From Collinsella sp. (GTDB lineage: Bacteria; Actinomycetota; Coriobacteriia; Coriobacteriales; Coriobacteriaceae): a DNA stretch of 39,191 bases. A program made the translations under genes and the position numbers. The notes under the pieces are model-generated. The model did not search any database, had not been told where the DNA came from, and saw only the letters and a list, made by a program, of their open reading frames with translations. Location: contig JAHAGQ010000019.1 in assembly GCA_018373675.1 (NCBI GenBank), forward strand, positions 1-39,191, written 5' to 3'. How positions within the stretch are numbered: position 1 is the stretch's first letter; every line of letters starts with the position of its first letter. Below, in pieces: positions 7,225 through 14,018 of this stretch.

Positions 7225-7257
7225 AATGTGACAAAGGGACAGTTCTTTTGTCACATT
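7225..7257. repeat. TGTGACAAAGGGAC palindrome, copy 1
   Basis: AATGTGACAAA (7225-7235) pairs with TTTGTCACATT (7247-7257) around a GGACAGTTC core. It starts 8 nt after the stop of the small cysteine-rich gene. Same family as 8775-8805, 10741-10771 and the truncated copy at 17465. It may act as a bidirectional 3'-end hairpin but lacks a T-tract. Confidence 0.75.
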
Positions 7258-7298
7258 CGCCGGTGGTGCCCCTTCTACTATGCTTGTAATCTCAAATC

Positions 7299-7376
7299 TC
7301 TGCATTTCATCCGATTTTAGGTTCTAAAAATTCTGCGTTTCATCGATAATCAAGCGTATAAAACTTTGCATTTCAT
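7299..7376 (+). promoter_or_regulatory. Three direct repeats at 33-bp spacing upstream of the ATPase gene
   Basis: The 10-mer TGC(A/G)TTTCAT occurs at 7301, 7334 and 7367, exactly 33 bp apart, in AT-rich DNA just before the DUF4143 ATPase gene. A possible -10, TATAAA (7357-7362), sits between units 2 and 3. Three helical turns between sites suggests cooperative protein binding on one DNA face. No inverted symmetry within a unit was seen. Confidence 0.6.
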
Positions 7377-7400
7377 TTGATGGCGCTGAGGGGAGAGCCT

Positions 7401-8762
7401 ATGCTGCGCAGGAAAATAGCGGCAGAGCTGGAGCGTTGGCTGAAGTCTGCCGAGCAAAAGGCCTTATTCATTACAGGTTCTCGCCAGATCGGCAAAAGCT
7501 ATTCGATTCGCGCATTTGGCAAAGCCAACCATGCAACCTACATCGAGCTTAACCTCATGGAAAATCGCCAGGCAAAAGATGCTCTTCTCGAGGCGCGGGA
7601 TGCCGATGATTTCATCAGCAGGGTGACGCTTCTTTCGGGAAAGTCGATTGCACCAGGCAAAACGCTCGTGTTTATCGATGAGGTCCAAGAGGCCCCCGAC
7701 ATCATGACGATAGCAAAGTTCCTTGTTGAGGACGGGAGGTGCCGCTGGGCGTTTTCGGGGTCAATGCTCGGGACCCAGTTCAAGGGCGTCAGGTCCTATC
7801 CCGTGGGGTATGTCCACGAGCTTAGGATGTTCCCGCTCGATTTTGAGGAGTTTTGCTGGGCAACCGGGGTGAGCGAGGGGGCTCGCCAAACGATACGTGA
7901 CGCGTGTATCAGCGAGAGGCCCATTCCTGATTACATTCATGACGCGATGATGGCAAACTTCAGGACCTATACCGTTGTCGGCGGAATGCCGGAGGTCGTG
8001 CAGCGTTTCCTTGACACGCAGGGCGACCTTGCCTCTGTTCGTCAGCTACAGTCAGAGCTCAACGAACAGTACCGGCGGGATATCTCCAAGTATGCAAGCG
8101 GGCGAGCCCTGCAGGTGCAGAGCATCTACGATCAGCTCCCTATTATGCTCGAGGGCGAACACAAGCGTTTCGTGCTCAATTCCATTGACCCCAAGGCGCA
8201 TTATGAGAAGTACCAGCGAGATTTTGTCTGGCTTGTCGATGCCGGCGTTGCTCTCAAAGCCGATATCGTAACCGAGCCAAAGTCGCCCCTGCTCAAGACG
8301 GCACGGCCATCGCAGTTCAAGCTATACCAATCGGATACGGGCATGTTGATGGCGCGCTACCCCGTTGGAGTCGCCCAAGCGGCGTATCTTGATAGCAAGG
8401 AGCCCAATCTGGGCGGCATTTACGAAAACGTGGTGGCCCAGCAGCTGGCTGCCCAAAATCGCCAGCTTTACTACTATCAGACAAAAAAGCGCGGTGAAGT
8501 GGACTTTGTGGTCGACGGACCGGATGGGACGGCTGTTCCGATCGAGGTTAAATCGGGCTCCTATTACCACGCGCACGCTGCGCTCGGTCATGTGCTTGAT
8601 ACGGCTGAATATGGCGTAAGGCTCGGGATTGTTTTCTCGAGAGGCAACGTTGAGCGCAACGGAGCGGTTCTCTATTTGCCGCTATATGCGACCTGGGCCC
8701 TTTCGGATGTTTTGGGCGACTCCTGCGCCGAGGGGATAAAGCTGGAGGTCAAGCCGGTCTAG
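7401..8762 (+). CDS. AAA-type ATPase with DUF4143 C-terminal domain
   Basis: A 453-residue protein of the widespread ATP-binding DUF4143 group. N-terminal AAA_14 ATPase: Walker A ITGSRQIGKSYS (about 24-35) and Walker B LVFIDEVQE (about 90). A middle DNA-binding-like helical region (about 180-300) leads to a C-terminal domain with GEVDFVVD...PIEVKSG (about 366-386), the layout of a PD-(D/E)XK nuclease-like core. Biological role is unknown. The ATG at 7401 follows GAGGGGAG; TTG at 7377 and ATG at 7380 are in frame but lack a site. It stands alone, between a palindrome on each side and behind three 33-bp-spaced repeats, so it may control its own transcription. Often a horizontally moving gene type in gut genomes. 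Confidence 0.85.
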   Translation: MLRRKIAAELERWLKSAEQKALFITGSRQIGKSYSIRAFGKANHATYIELNLMENRQAKDALLEARDADDFISRVTLLSGKSIAPGKTLVFIDEVQEAPDIMTIAKFLVEDGRCRWAFSGSMLGTQFKGVRSYPVGYVHELRMFPLDFEEFCWATGVSEGARQTIRDACISERPIPDYIHDAMMANFRTYTVVGGMPEVVQRFLDTQGDLASVRQLQSELNEQYRRDISKYASGRALQVQSIYDQLPIMLEGEHKRFVLNSIDPKAHYEKYQRDFVWLVDAGVALKADIVTEPKSPLLKTARPSQFKLYQSDTGMLMARYPVGVAQAAYLDSKEPNLGGIYENVVAQQLAAQNRQLYYYQTKKRGEVDFVVDGPDGTAVPIEVKSGSYYHAHAALGHVLDTAEYGVRLGIVFSRGNVERNGAVLYLPLYATWALSDVLGDSCAEGIKLEVKPV

Positions 8763-8774
8763 GGCCAGTCCCGG

Positions 8775-8805
8775 ATGTGACAAAGGGACAGTCCCTTTGT
8801 CACAT
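8775..8805. repeat. TGTGACAAAGGGAC palindrome, copy 2 (perfect)
   Basis: ATGTGACAAAGGGAC (8775-8789) and GTCCCTTTGTCACAT (8791-8805) form a perfect 15-bp inverted repeat around one base. It begins 12 nt after the ATPase stop codon. Confidence 0.85.
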
Positions 8806-8813
8806 TCATGAGT

Positions 8814-8905
8814 GTGGATTTTCTCCCACCGAGATAACGAGCGTGGATTTTCTCCCGTTTAGAGCGCACTCGAACGCTCAAAGTGGGAGAAAATCCACGC
8901 TCGTT
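8814..8905. repeat. Long hairpin, 21-bp perfect stem, with an extra partial copy
   Basis: AACGAGCGTGGATTTTCTCCC (8836-8856) pairs perfectly with 8885-8905 around a 28-nt loop that holds its own GAGCG/CGCTC pair. A partial direct copy, GTGGATTTTCTCCC, lies just upstream (8814-8827). On the plus strand the stem ends in CGTTTTATG, so it may terminate the ATPase transcript; on the minus strand it follows the phosphatase gene. It lies between convergent genes and could serve both. Confidence 0.7.
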
Positions 8906-8948
8906 TTATGCCGATGGCGTGGCCCGTGTGCCCGCGCCGCCCGAGCGC

Positions 8949-9395
8949 CTACAGCTGCTCGAGCATGGCGGTGCAACCGGCGAGTACATCGCGGTAGGTG
9001 GCGTCGAAATTGCCGGTGTACCAGGGGTCGGCCACGTCGCCGGGGCGATCGGTCCAATCGAGCAGGCGCGAGATCTTGCCATCGGGGTCCTTCCCAAAAA
9101 TTCGGTACAGGGCGCGGGCGTTCTCGTCGTCCATATAGACAATGTGGTCCCAGTCGCCATACTCCGCGCGTCGCACCTGGCGCGCGCGATGTGCGACGAC
9201 GGGAATCCCGACCTCGCGCAGCTTGGCGAGCGTGCCATGGTGCGGCGGGTTGCCAATCTCCTCGGTCGAGGTCGCCGCGGAATCAATGACAAACTCGCCC
9301 TCGCGCCCAGCGCGGCGCACGAGCTCGGCAAACACCGACTCAGCCATCGTCGAGCGGCAGATATTCCCATGGCAGATAAACAGTACACGTTGCAT
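8949..9395 (-). CDS. Low-molecular-weight protein-tyrosine phosphatase
   Basis: A 148-residue enzyme hydrolysing phosphotyrosine (or related phosphoesters) through a phosphocysteine intermediate. The P-loop FICHGNICRS is at the N-terminus (Cys8, Arg14), as the family requires, and the general-acid loop DPWYTG is at about 123-128. Length is typical. The ATG at 9395 follows GAAAGGA; frames further upstream are not family-like. It lies 45 nt downstream of the MFS exporter gene on the same strand, so they may share a transcript. In Gram-positive bacteria such enzymes often act on capsule or stress kinases, but no kinase gene is nearby. Confidence 0.9.
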   Translation of the reverse strand: MQRVLFICHGNICRSTMAESVFAELVRRAGREGEFVIDSAATSTEEIGNPPHHGTLAKLREVGIPVVAHRARQVRRAEYGDWDHIVYMDDENARALYRIFGKDPDGKISRLLDWTDRPGDVADPWYTGNFDATYRDVLAGCTAMLEQL

Positions 9396-9440
9396 ATGCG
9401 GTTTCCTTTCGATCGCCATCATCGAGCTCGAGTATCGCAT

Positions 9441-10682
9441 CTACGCCTGCGCCCTCGCCCGCTTGCGCTCCCAGCGAGCCAACTTAATCGTCACCAGCGT
9501 GAGCGCCCAGGCCACAAGCGAGAACGCGGCACCGACCGCGCCAACGTAGGCAATGCCAACGCTGCTTACCACGGCGCCGCCCACTGCGGTGCCAAACGAG
9601 ATGCCGACGTTAAACGCCATGGGCTCAACCGAACTTGCGAGTACCATCGACTTGGGATGGCGGCTGCGTGCCACGTCCATAAAGTGCGTGATGCACGACA
9701 CCGAGAACAGGTACATGAGCAGCGCCAGGCTAAAGACAAAGACCAGCGCGAGCGGCATGGTGCCGCCCACAGCAAACAGTCCGAGTAACGCTGCAGCCTG
9801 CAGCACAAACGTCACGAGTAGCGCCTTCATGCCAAAGCGCGCATCGATCCATCCGCCCAGGATGTTCGAGATCAGGCAGAACACGCCGTAGGCCATGAGC
9901 GTGGTACTGGCTTCGACCGTGCCCATGCCCAGCACCTGCTCAAGATAAGGCGTCACGTAGCCGTAGAAAACGTAGACCGACCCCACGCCAAACAAAAAGA
10001 TGAGCATGCCGGTGATGATGCTCGGCTCGCGTAGCAGACCCGCCTGCTCGCGAAAAGTGGCGGGCTCGTCGGTTTGCCCAGCGCGCGGCATAAACGCCAC
10101 GAGCGCTCCGCAGATCAGAACGGCAAAGGCCAGCGTGCCGTACATGGCCACGTGCCAATCGAGCGTGTCGGCCACAAACTTGCCGATCGAAGTGACAAAG
10201 ACCATTGCCACGGAAAACGCACCATATACCACCGAGATGGCAAGCGAAGTTTGCTGCGGAGACAGAAGCTCGGGGATGTACGTCACGCCCACGGCGAGCA
10301 GTGCGCCCGAGACGGAGCCCAGGATGATGCGCGAGATGAACAGCACCTGGAAGTTGGGCGCCAACGCCATGACCAGGTTGCCGAGCACAAAGACGATGCT
10401 GTAGCACACGAGCAGCTGGTAGCGGCGAAAACGCCCCGTACTGAGCGCGAGCACCGGCGTCGAGATAGCGTAGATCAGTGCGAACACGCTAATAAGTTGG
10501 CCTGCGGTGGCAAGCGATACGCCGAGTTCCGTCGCTAGGTCGCTTTCGATGCCGATGACCACGAACTCGGAGCAGCCGAGCGAGAATCCCAACAGCACGA
10601 GCAGCGCCAGGCAAAGATTGGTGCGCGCGGGGGAGAGCGCGGCGGCGGTTGACTTACTTTTAGGCGTGGTTGCGGCGGTCAA
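9441..10682 (-). CDS. MFS (DHA1-type) drug or sugar efflux transporter
   Basis: A membrane protein of about 413 residues with roughly 12 hydrophobic segments, the major facilitator pattern. The first segments carry LGFSLGCSEFVVIGI, and the loop between helices 2 and 3 carries the motif-A-like STGRFRRYQ. The sequence style resembles AraJ/NepI-type efflux proteins of the DHA1 group; the cargo cannot be told. I prefer the TTG start at 10682 because GGAG lies 8 nt upstream; a GTG at 10691 (416 residues) is the alternative. A longer frame reaches into the palindrome at 10741-10771 and is not real. The phosphatase gene follows after 45 nt. Confidence 0.85.
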   Translation of the reverse strand: MTAATTPKSKSTAAALSPARTNLCLALLVLLGFSLGCSEFVVIGIESDLATELGVSLATAGQLISVFALIYAISTPVLALSTGRFRRYQLLVCYSIVFVLGNLVMALAPNFQVLFISRIILGSVSGALLAVGVTYIPELLSPQQTSLAISVVYGAFSVAMVFVTSIGKFVADTLDWHVAMYGTLAFAVLICGALVAFMPRAGQTDEPATFREQAGLLREPSIITGMLIFLFGVGSVYVFYGYVTPYLEQVLGMGTVEASTTLMAYGVFCLISNILGGWIDARFGMKALLVTFVLQAAALLGLFAVGGTMPLALVFVFSLALLMYLFSVSCITHFMDVARSRHPKSMVLASSVEPMAFNVGISFGTAVGGAVVSSVGIAYVGAVGAAFSLVAWALTLVTIKLARWERKRARAQA

Positions 10683-10740
10683 GGTTGTCACTCCAATGTC
10701 GCGTGAATAAGCGGGATTCAATCCCTGCAACTCTAACAGA

Positions 10741-10771
10741 ATGTGACAAAGGGACAGTCTCTTTGTCACAT
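10741..10771. repeat. TGTGACAAAGGGAC palindrome, copy 3
   Basis: ATGTGACAAAGGGAC and GTCTCTTTGTCACAT pair with one mismatch. Unlike copies 1 and 2 it lies upstream of a gene (the MFS transporter), so a terminator role does not fit here. Confidence 0.8.
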
Positions 10772-10791
10772 TCGCGGCGTGGCTGCCGCCT

Positions 10792-10858
10792 AAACCATCA
10801 CAACACTCGATGAAAATCTCGAAATCGAGGAAAAGCGTCGAATGTTGTGACGGTTTTT
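10792..10858. repeat. Nested hairpin in a divergent intergenic region
   Basis: AAACC-A-TCACAACA (10792-10805) pairs with TGTTGTGA-C-GGTTT (10843-10856), with further TCGA/TCGA pairing and an inner CTCG/CGAG hairpin. A T-run ends it on the plus strand. Both flanking genes point away from it, so it is not an ordinary terminator. Possibly another dispersed palindromic element. Confidence 0.6.
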
Positions 10859-10942
10859 GTGTCCGGCGCGGGTGAGCTTCGGTGTCGTCTGGGGGTATAA
10901 AACTAGCGAGTGTTTATTTGCGAGGCCTAAGGGGCGCCCCGT

Positions 10943-11812
10943 ATGGATATCGATAACTTTGAATGGTGGTATAGCGAGGGCGAGGCTCCGGACGAGGGGT
11001 GGGACGAGCCTACGCCGCGTGGCGTGTCGAGCGACGAGGACGAGACCGGCAACGACGTCGCCGCCGACTCGGGCGCCGCCCTCGATCCCGTCGAGCCCCT
11101 GACCTTCGAACAAGCTTGGGCCCAGGCCGAGGCAGACGAGGCCAAGGCCGACGCTACGGCCACGCTCGGCGAGCCAGCCGACATGTCGATCTCGCCGGCA
11201 AAGACCCCGCAGCTGCGTCACACGATCGACCCCGACAGCACGGCATCCTTCAGCATTCTCGACGTGCCCTCGCAGGGCGCTCAGGCGCCCGCACCCACAC
11301 GTCGCCCCAATCTGTCTCGTGAGGAAGATGCAGGACGTCGCTCGCCGCTCGGCCCCATCCTTATCGCCTTTATGGCCGGCGTTATCGCATGCTCGGTAAT
11401 TGGAAACGTCTGGAGCCATGTCGAACAACAGCGAAAAGACGCCGCCAAGGTCGAGATGTCTGTCGAGCAATCGCTCGGCCGCACGCGCTCGGTACATGTG
11501 TCGGTCGAGGTCAAGGACGGCGCGACGTGGGACACCGCGCGCGGCGACAGCCAAATGCTCATCCATATCGTGGGGCGCACGCTCAAAGGGCAGACGATCG
11601 ACGAGTATCAATACGTCAATTCCGCTGGTGACGGCATCGAGCTCAAGCCCGGCGACTACGAGCTCACCGTCGATGAACCGCCCGTCGCCACCGACGGCAC
11701 GCGCTTCCGTGCCTCAAAGCGCATGGTCCCCGTGAGCTTTAACTCACAGGCGTCCGATACGGTCGACACCACACCGCAGGGCGGGTTCGACCTTTACGTG
11801 GATACACAGTAG
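10943..11812 (+). CDS. Unrecognised protein with acidic N-terminus and one membrane span
   Basis: A 289-residue protein I do not recognise. Residues 1-130 are strongly acidic and proline-containing (many Asp/Glu, probably disordered and cytoplasmic), with short aromatic start MDIDNFEWWYSEGE. One membrane span (about 135-157) follows a basic stretch (REEDAGRRS), predicting cytoplasmic N-terminus. The outside part (158-289) begins with a helix (WSHVEQQRKDAAKVEMSVEQ) and reads like a beta-rich domain (SVHVSVEVKDGATWD, IELKPGDYELTVDEPP), perhaps immunoglobulin-like. A possible -10 TATAAA (10896-10901) lies 41 nt upstream of the ATG. It is single, divergent from the MFS gene. The layout resembles anti-sigma or envelope-sensing proteins, but no sigma factor is nearby and no function is claimed. 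Confidence 0.75.
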   Translation: MDIDNFEWWYSEGEAPDEGWDEPTPRGVSSDEDETGNDVAADSGAALDPVEPLTFEQAWAQAEADEAKADATATLGEPADMSISPAKTPQLRHTIDPDSTASFSILDVPSQGAQAPAPTRRPNLSREEDAGRRSPLGPILIAFMAGVIACSVIGNVWSHVEQQRKDAAKVEMSVEQSLGRTRSVHVSVEVKDGATWDTARGDSQMLIHIVGRTLKGQTIDEYQYVNSAGDGIELKPGDYELTVDEPPVATDGTRFRASKRMVPVSFNSQASDTVDTTPQGGFDLYVDTQ

Positions 11813-11925
11813 GCGCTCGCCGCTCATTCCTCTATGGCTACTCAATAATCGCCTGCCGTCCCGTCCCGCCGCCAAGAGTGGGACAATAGCCCTCGACACT
11901 ATTGTTTACTTTTGGAGGAAGTAGC

Positions 11926-12819
11926 ATGTCTACCGTCACTACCATCAAGCGCGGCGGCCTCACCGCGGCCATCGATTCCATGGGCGCCCAGCTCACGAGC
12001 CTTGCCCTCAACGGCAACGAGTATCTGTGGCAGGGCGACCCCGCCTTTTGGGGCAAGCACGCGCCCATCCTGTTCCCCATTGTGGGTTCGCTGCGCAACA
12101 ACACGGCAGCGTCTGCGGCCGGCACCTGCGAGATGCCGCGCCACGGACTCGCGCGCATCGTCGAGCACGAGCTGGTCGAGGTTTCGGAGGACGGCTCCTC
12201 GGTAACGTACGAGATCACCGATACGCCCGAGTTGCTCAAGGCCTTTCCGTTCCACTTTAAGCTCAACATGACCTATGCCCTGACCGGCGACGCCACCCTC
12301 ACGCAGACCTTTGCCGTCACCAATACCGGCGACGTGGACCTGCCGTTCTCGGTGGGCGGCCACCCCGCATTTAACGTGCCCGCCCCCGGTGCCGAGGACG
12401 AGGCGTTCGAGGATTACGAGCTGGCGTTTACCGAGGCTTGGACTAACGAGGCTCCCATCATCACGCCCGACGGTCTTATGACGTTCGAGGGTAGCTACAA
12501 GGCTCCCGATAACTCGGACGTGCTGCCCATCACGCACCGCAGCTTCGATAACGACGCCATCATGTTCACCGATACCCCGGGCTCCACGCTCACGCTGCGC
12601 GGCCGCAAGTCGGGCCACGGCGTCAAGATCGACTTTGAGGGCTTTAAGTACATTGGCGTGTGGTCTGCCGCCAACGACGCTCCGTTTGTGGCGCTCGAGC
12701 CCTGGACCGGTCACACCACCATGGACACCGAGGACGACGTCTTTGAGCACAAGGTCAACACCATCACCCTGGCCCCGGGCGAGACGGACAAGCGCAGTTT
12801 TAGCGTTACCTTGCTCTAG
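11926..12819 (+). CDS. Aldose 1-epimerase family protein (LacX-like)
   Basis: A 297-residue enzyme of the galactose-mutarotase superfamily, which interconverts alpha and beta anomers of sugars. Evidence: beta-rich sequence; early GAQLTSLALNGNEYLWQGDP and PILFPIVGSLRNN; MPRHGLAR and SVGGHPAFNVP carrying the two expected histidines; and VALEPWTG with the expected catalytic glutamate. It looks closer to the LacX/YeaD-like branch than to GalM, so the true substrate (free sugar or sugar phosphate) is open. The ATG at 11926 follows a strong GGAGGA site. It appears to be a one-gene unit; the structured repeat copy C lies 30 nt beyond its stop. Confidence 0.85.
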   Translation: MSTVTTIKRGGLTAAIDSMGAQLTSLALNGNEYLWQGDPAFWGKHAPILFPIVGSLRNNTAASAAGTCEMPRHGLARIVEHELVEVSEDGSSVTYEITDTPELLKAFPFHFKLNMTYALTGDATLTQTFAVTNTGDVDLPFSVGGHPAFNVPAPGAEDEAFEDYELAFTEAWTNEAPIITPDGLMTFEGSYKAPDNSDVLPITHRSFDNDAIMFTDTPGSTLTLRGRKSGHGVKIDFEGFKYIGVWSAANDAPFVALEPWTGHTTMDTEDDVFEHKVNTITLAPGETDKRSFSVTLL

Positions 12820-12849
12820 AGGTTCCGCCGCTCGGTCGATGCTGCGCGT

Positions 12850-12971
12850 CGTCCAGAGCGACAAGTTGTCATTCAAAAGGCAAGGCATAGACCTTCTGGT
12901 CATGCCTTGCCTTTTTCATGCCACTTGTTCGCTCTGGACGTTGCTCGCCGGCATTGCCAAAACATCGGCGT
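12850..12971 (+). repeat. Composite structured repeat, copy C (tip inverted)
   Basis: Outer stem CGTCCAGAGCGA (12850-12861)/TCGCTCTGGACG (12929-12940), perfect 12 bp; inner stem AAAAGGCAAGGCAT (12875-12888)/ATGCCTTGCCTTTT (12902-12915), perfect 14 bp; tip GACC-TTCT-GGTC. The tail GCCAAAACATCGGCG (12956-12970) follows, as in copies A and B. The tip is the reverse complement of copy A's tip while the tail keeps the same orientation. It lies between the epimerase and the ABC importer lipoprotein genes, both on the plus strand. Confidence 0.75.
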
Positions 12972-13082
12972 CCCCAATGACTACCGCGTGTCTATTAATT
13001 TTTCGAGCTTGTGCTGCGCTGCTGGTTGCTGGCGTATATCCTGTTAAGTCGTCAGCATACGATTCAACAGGGAAGGCAGATT

Positions 13083-14009
13083 ATGCATTCTCCCCATCAA
13101 CGCGACGCGCATCCACAGCCGGTGTGCAGTCGTCGTATCTTCTTAGGCAGTGCGCTTGCTGCGAGCGCTTCTGCTGTCGCCGGCGCACTTGCCGGTTGCC
13201 AGCGCCCCTCCACGCTGGAAGTAGTTCAGCCCACGACGGGCGGCGGTCGCGACGACCTGTCCGATTCCGTGATCGGCAAGGATAAGATCCGCATCGGCAT
13301 GGAGGCAGCCTACGCCCCGTACAACTGGCAGGTTTCCGAAGCCAGCGAGTACACCATCCCCATCGACAACGTGCAGGGTGCCTATGCCGATGGCTACGAC
13401 GTGCAGATCGCCAAGATCGTCTGCAAAGCCCTCGGTGGTGAGCCCGTTGCCGTCAAGCAGAGCTTCTCGGGCCTTATCGATTCGCTCAACAACGGCCAGA
13501 TCGACCTCATCATTGCCGGCATGAGCGCCACGCCCGAGCGCGAGGAGTCCGTCGGCTTTTCCGACCCGTACTTCATTGGCTACTTTGGCCTGTTCGTAAA
13601 AGAGGGTTCCCCCTACCAAAACGCCACCAAGCTCAGCGACTTCAGTGGCGCCACGGTGCTCGGCCAAAAGGACACCATGCTCGACACCGTCATCGACGAG
13701 ATCCCGGGCGTTGTGCACAAAAACCCGGTCGACTCCGTCCCCACGGTGTTCTCGAACCTGCTGCAGGGCACCTGCGACGCCGTGACCTACAACACCGAGA
13801 ACGAGAAGGGCTATATGGCCCAAAACCCGGGTATCGTGCCGATTCAATTTGCCGAGGGCGAGGGCTTTAAACAGGAGGTCACGGCAAACGTCGGCTGCCG
13901 CAAGGGCTCGGACAAGCTGCTTAAGCTCATCGACAAGACACTCAAGGGCATTAGCCAAGAGGAGCGCGACCAAATGTGGGACGCGTGCCTCGACCGTCAG
14001 CCGGCATAG
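13083..14009 (+). CDS. Amino acid ABC importer, substrate-binding lipoprotein
   Basis: A 308-residue periplasmic-binding-type protein (family 3) that captures a polar amino acid outside the membrane. The signal has a twin-arginine motif, SRRIFLG (16-22), and a lipobox LAGC with Cys39, so it may be exported folded by Tat and then lipidated. Mature part: RIGMEAAYAPYNW, YADGYDVQIAKIVCKALGGE, SFSGLIDSLNNGQIDLIIAGMSATPEREESVGFSDPYF, the usual sugar-free ligand cleft pattern. The ATG at 13083 follows AGGGAAGG. The permease starts 9 nt after its stop and the ATPase next, making a full importer operon. Ligand cannot be assigned. Confidence 0.9.
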   Translation: MHSPHQRDAHPQPVCSRRIFLGSALAASASAVAGALAGCQRPSTLEVVQPTTGGGRDDLSDSVIGKDKIRIGMEAAYAPYNWQVSEASEYTIPIDNVQGAYADGYDVQIAKIVCKALGGEPVAVKQSFSGLIDSLNNGQIDLIIAGMSATPEREESVGFSDPYFIGYFGLFVKEGSPYQNATKLSDFSGATVLGQKDTMLDTVIDEIPGVVHKNPVDSVPTVFSNLLQGTCDAVTYNTENEKGYMAQNPGIVPIQFAEGEGFKQEVTANVGCRKGSDKLLKLIDKTLKGISQEERDQMWDACLDRQPA

Positions 14010-14018
14010 GGAGGCAGC

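Noticed and set aside
7299..7376. CRISPR-like array from the 33-bp-spaced repeats
   Set aside because: Only a 10-bp core is repeated, three times, with no typical 25-35-bp repeat and no cas genes nearby.
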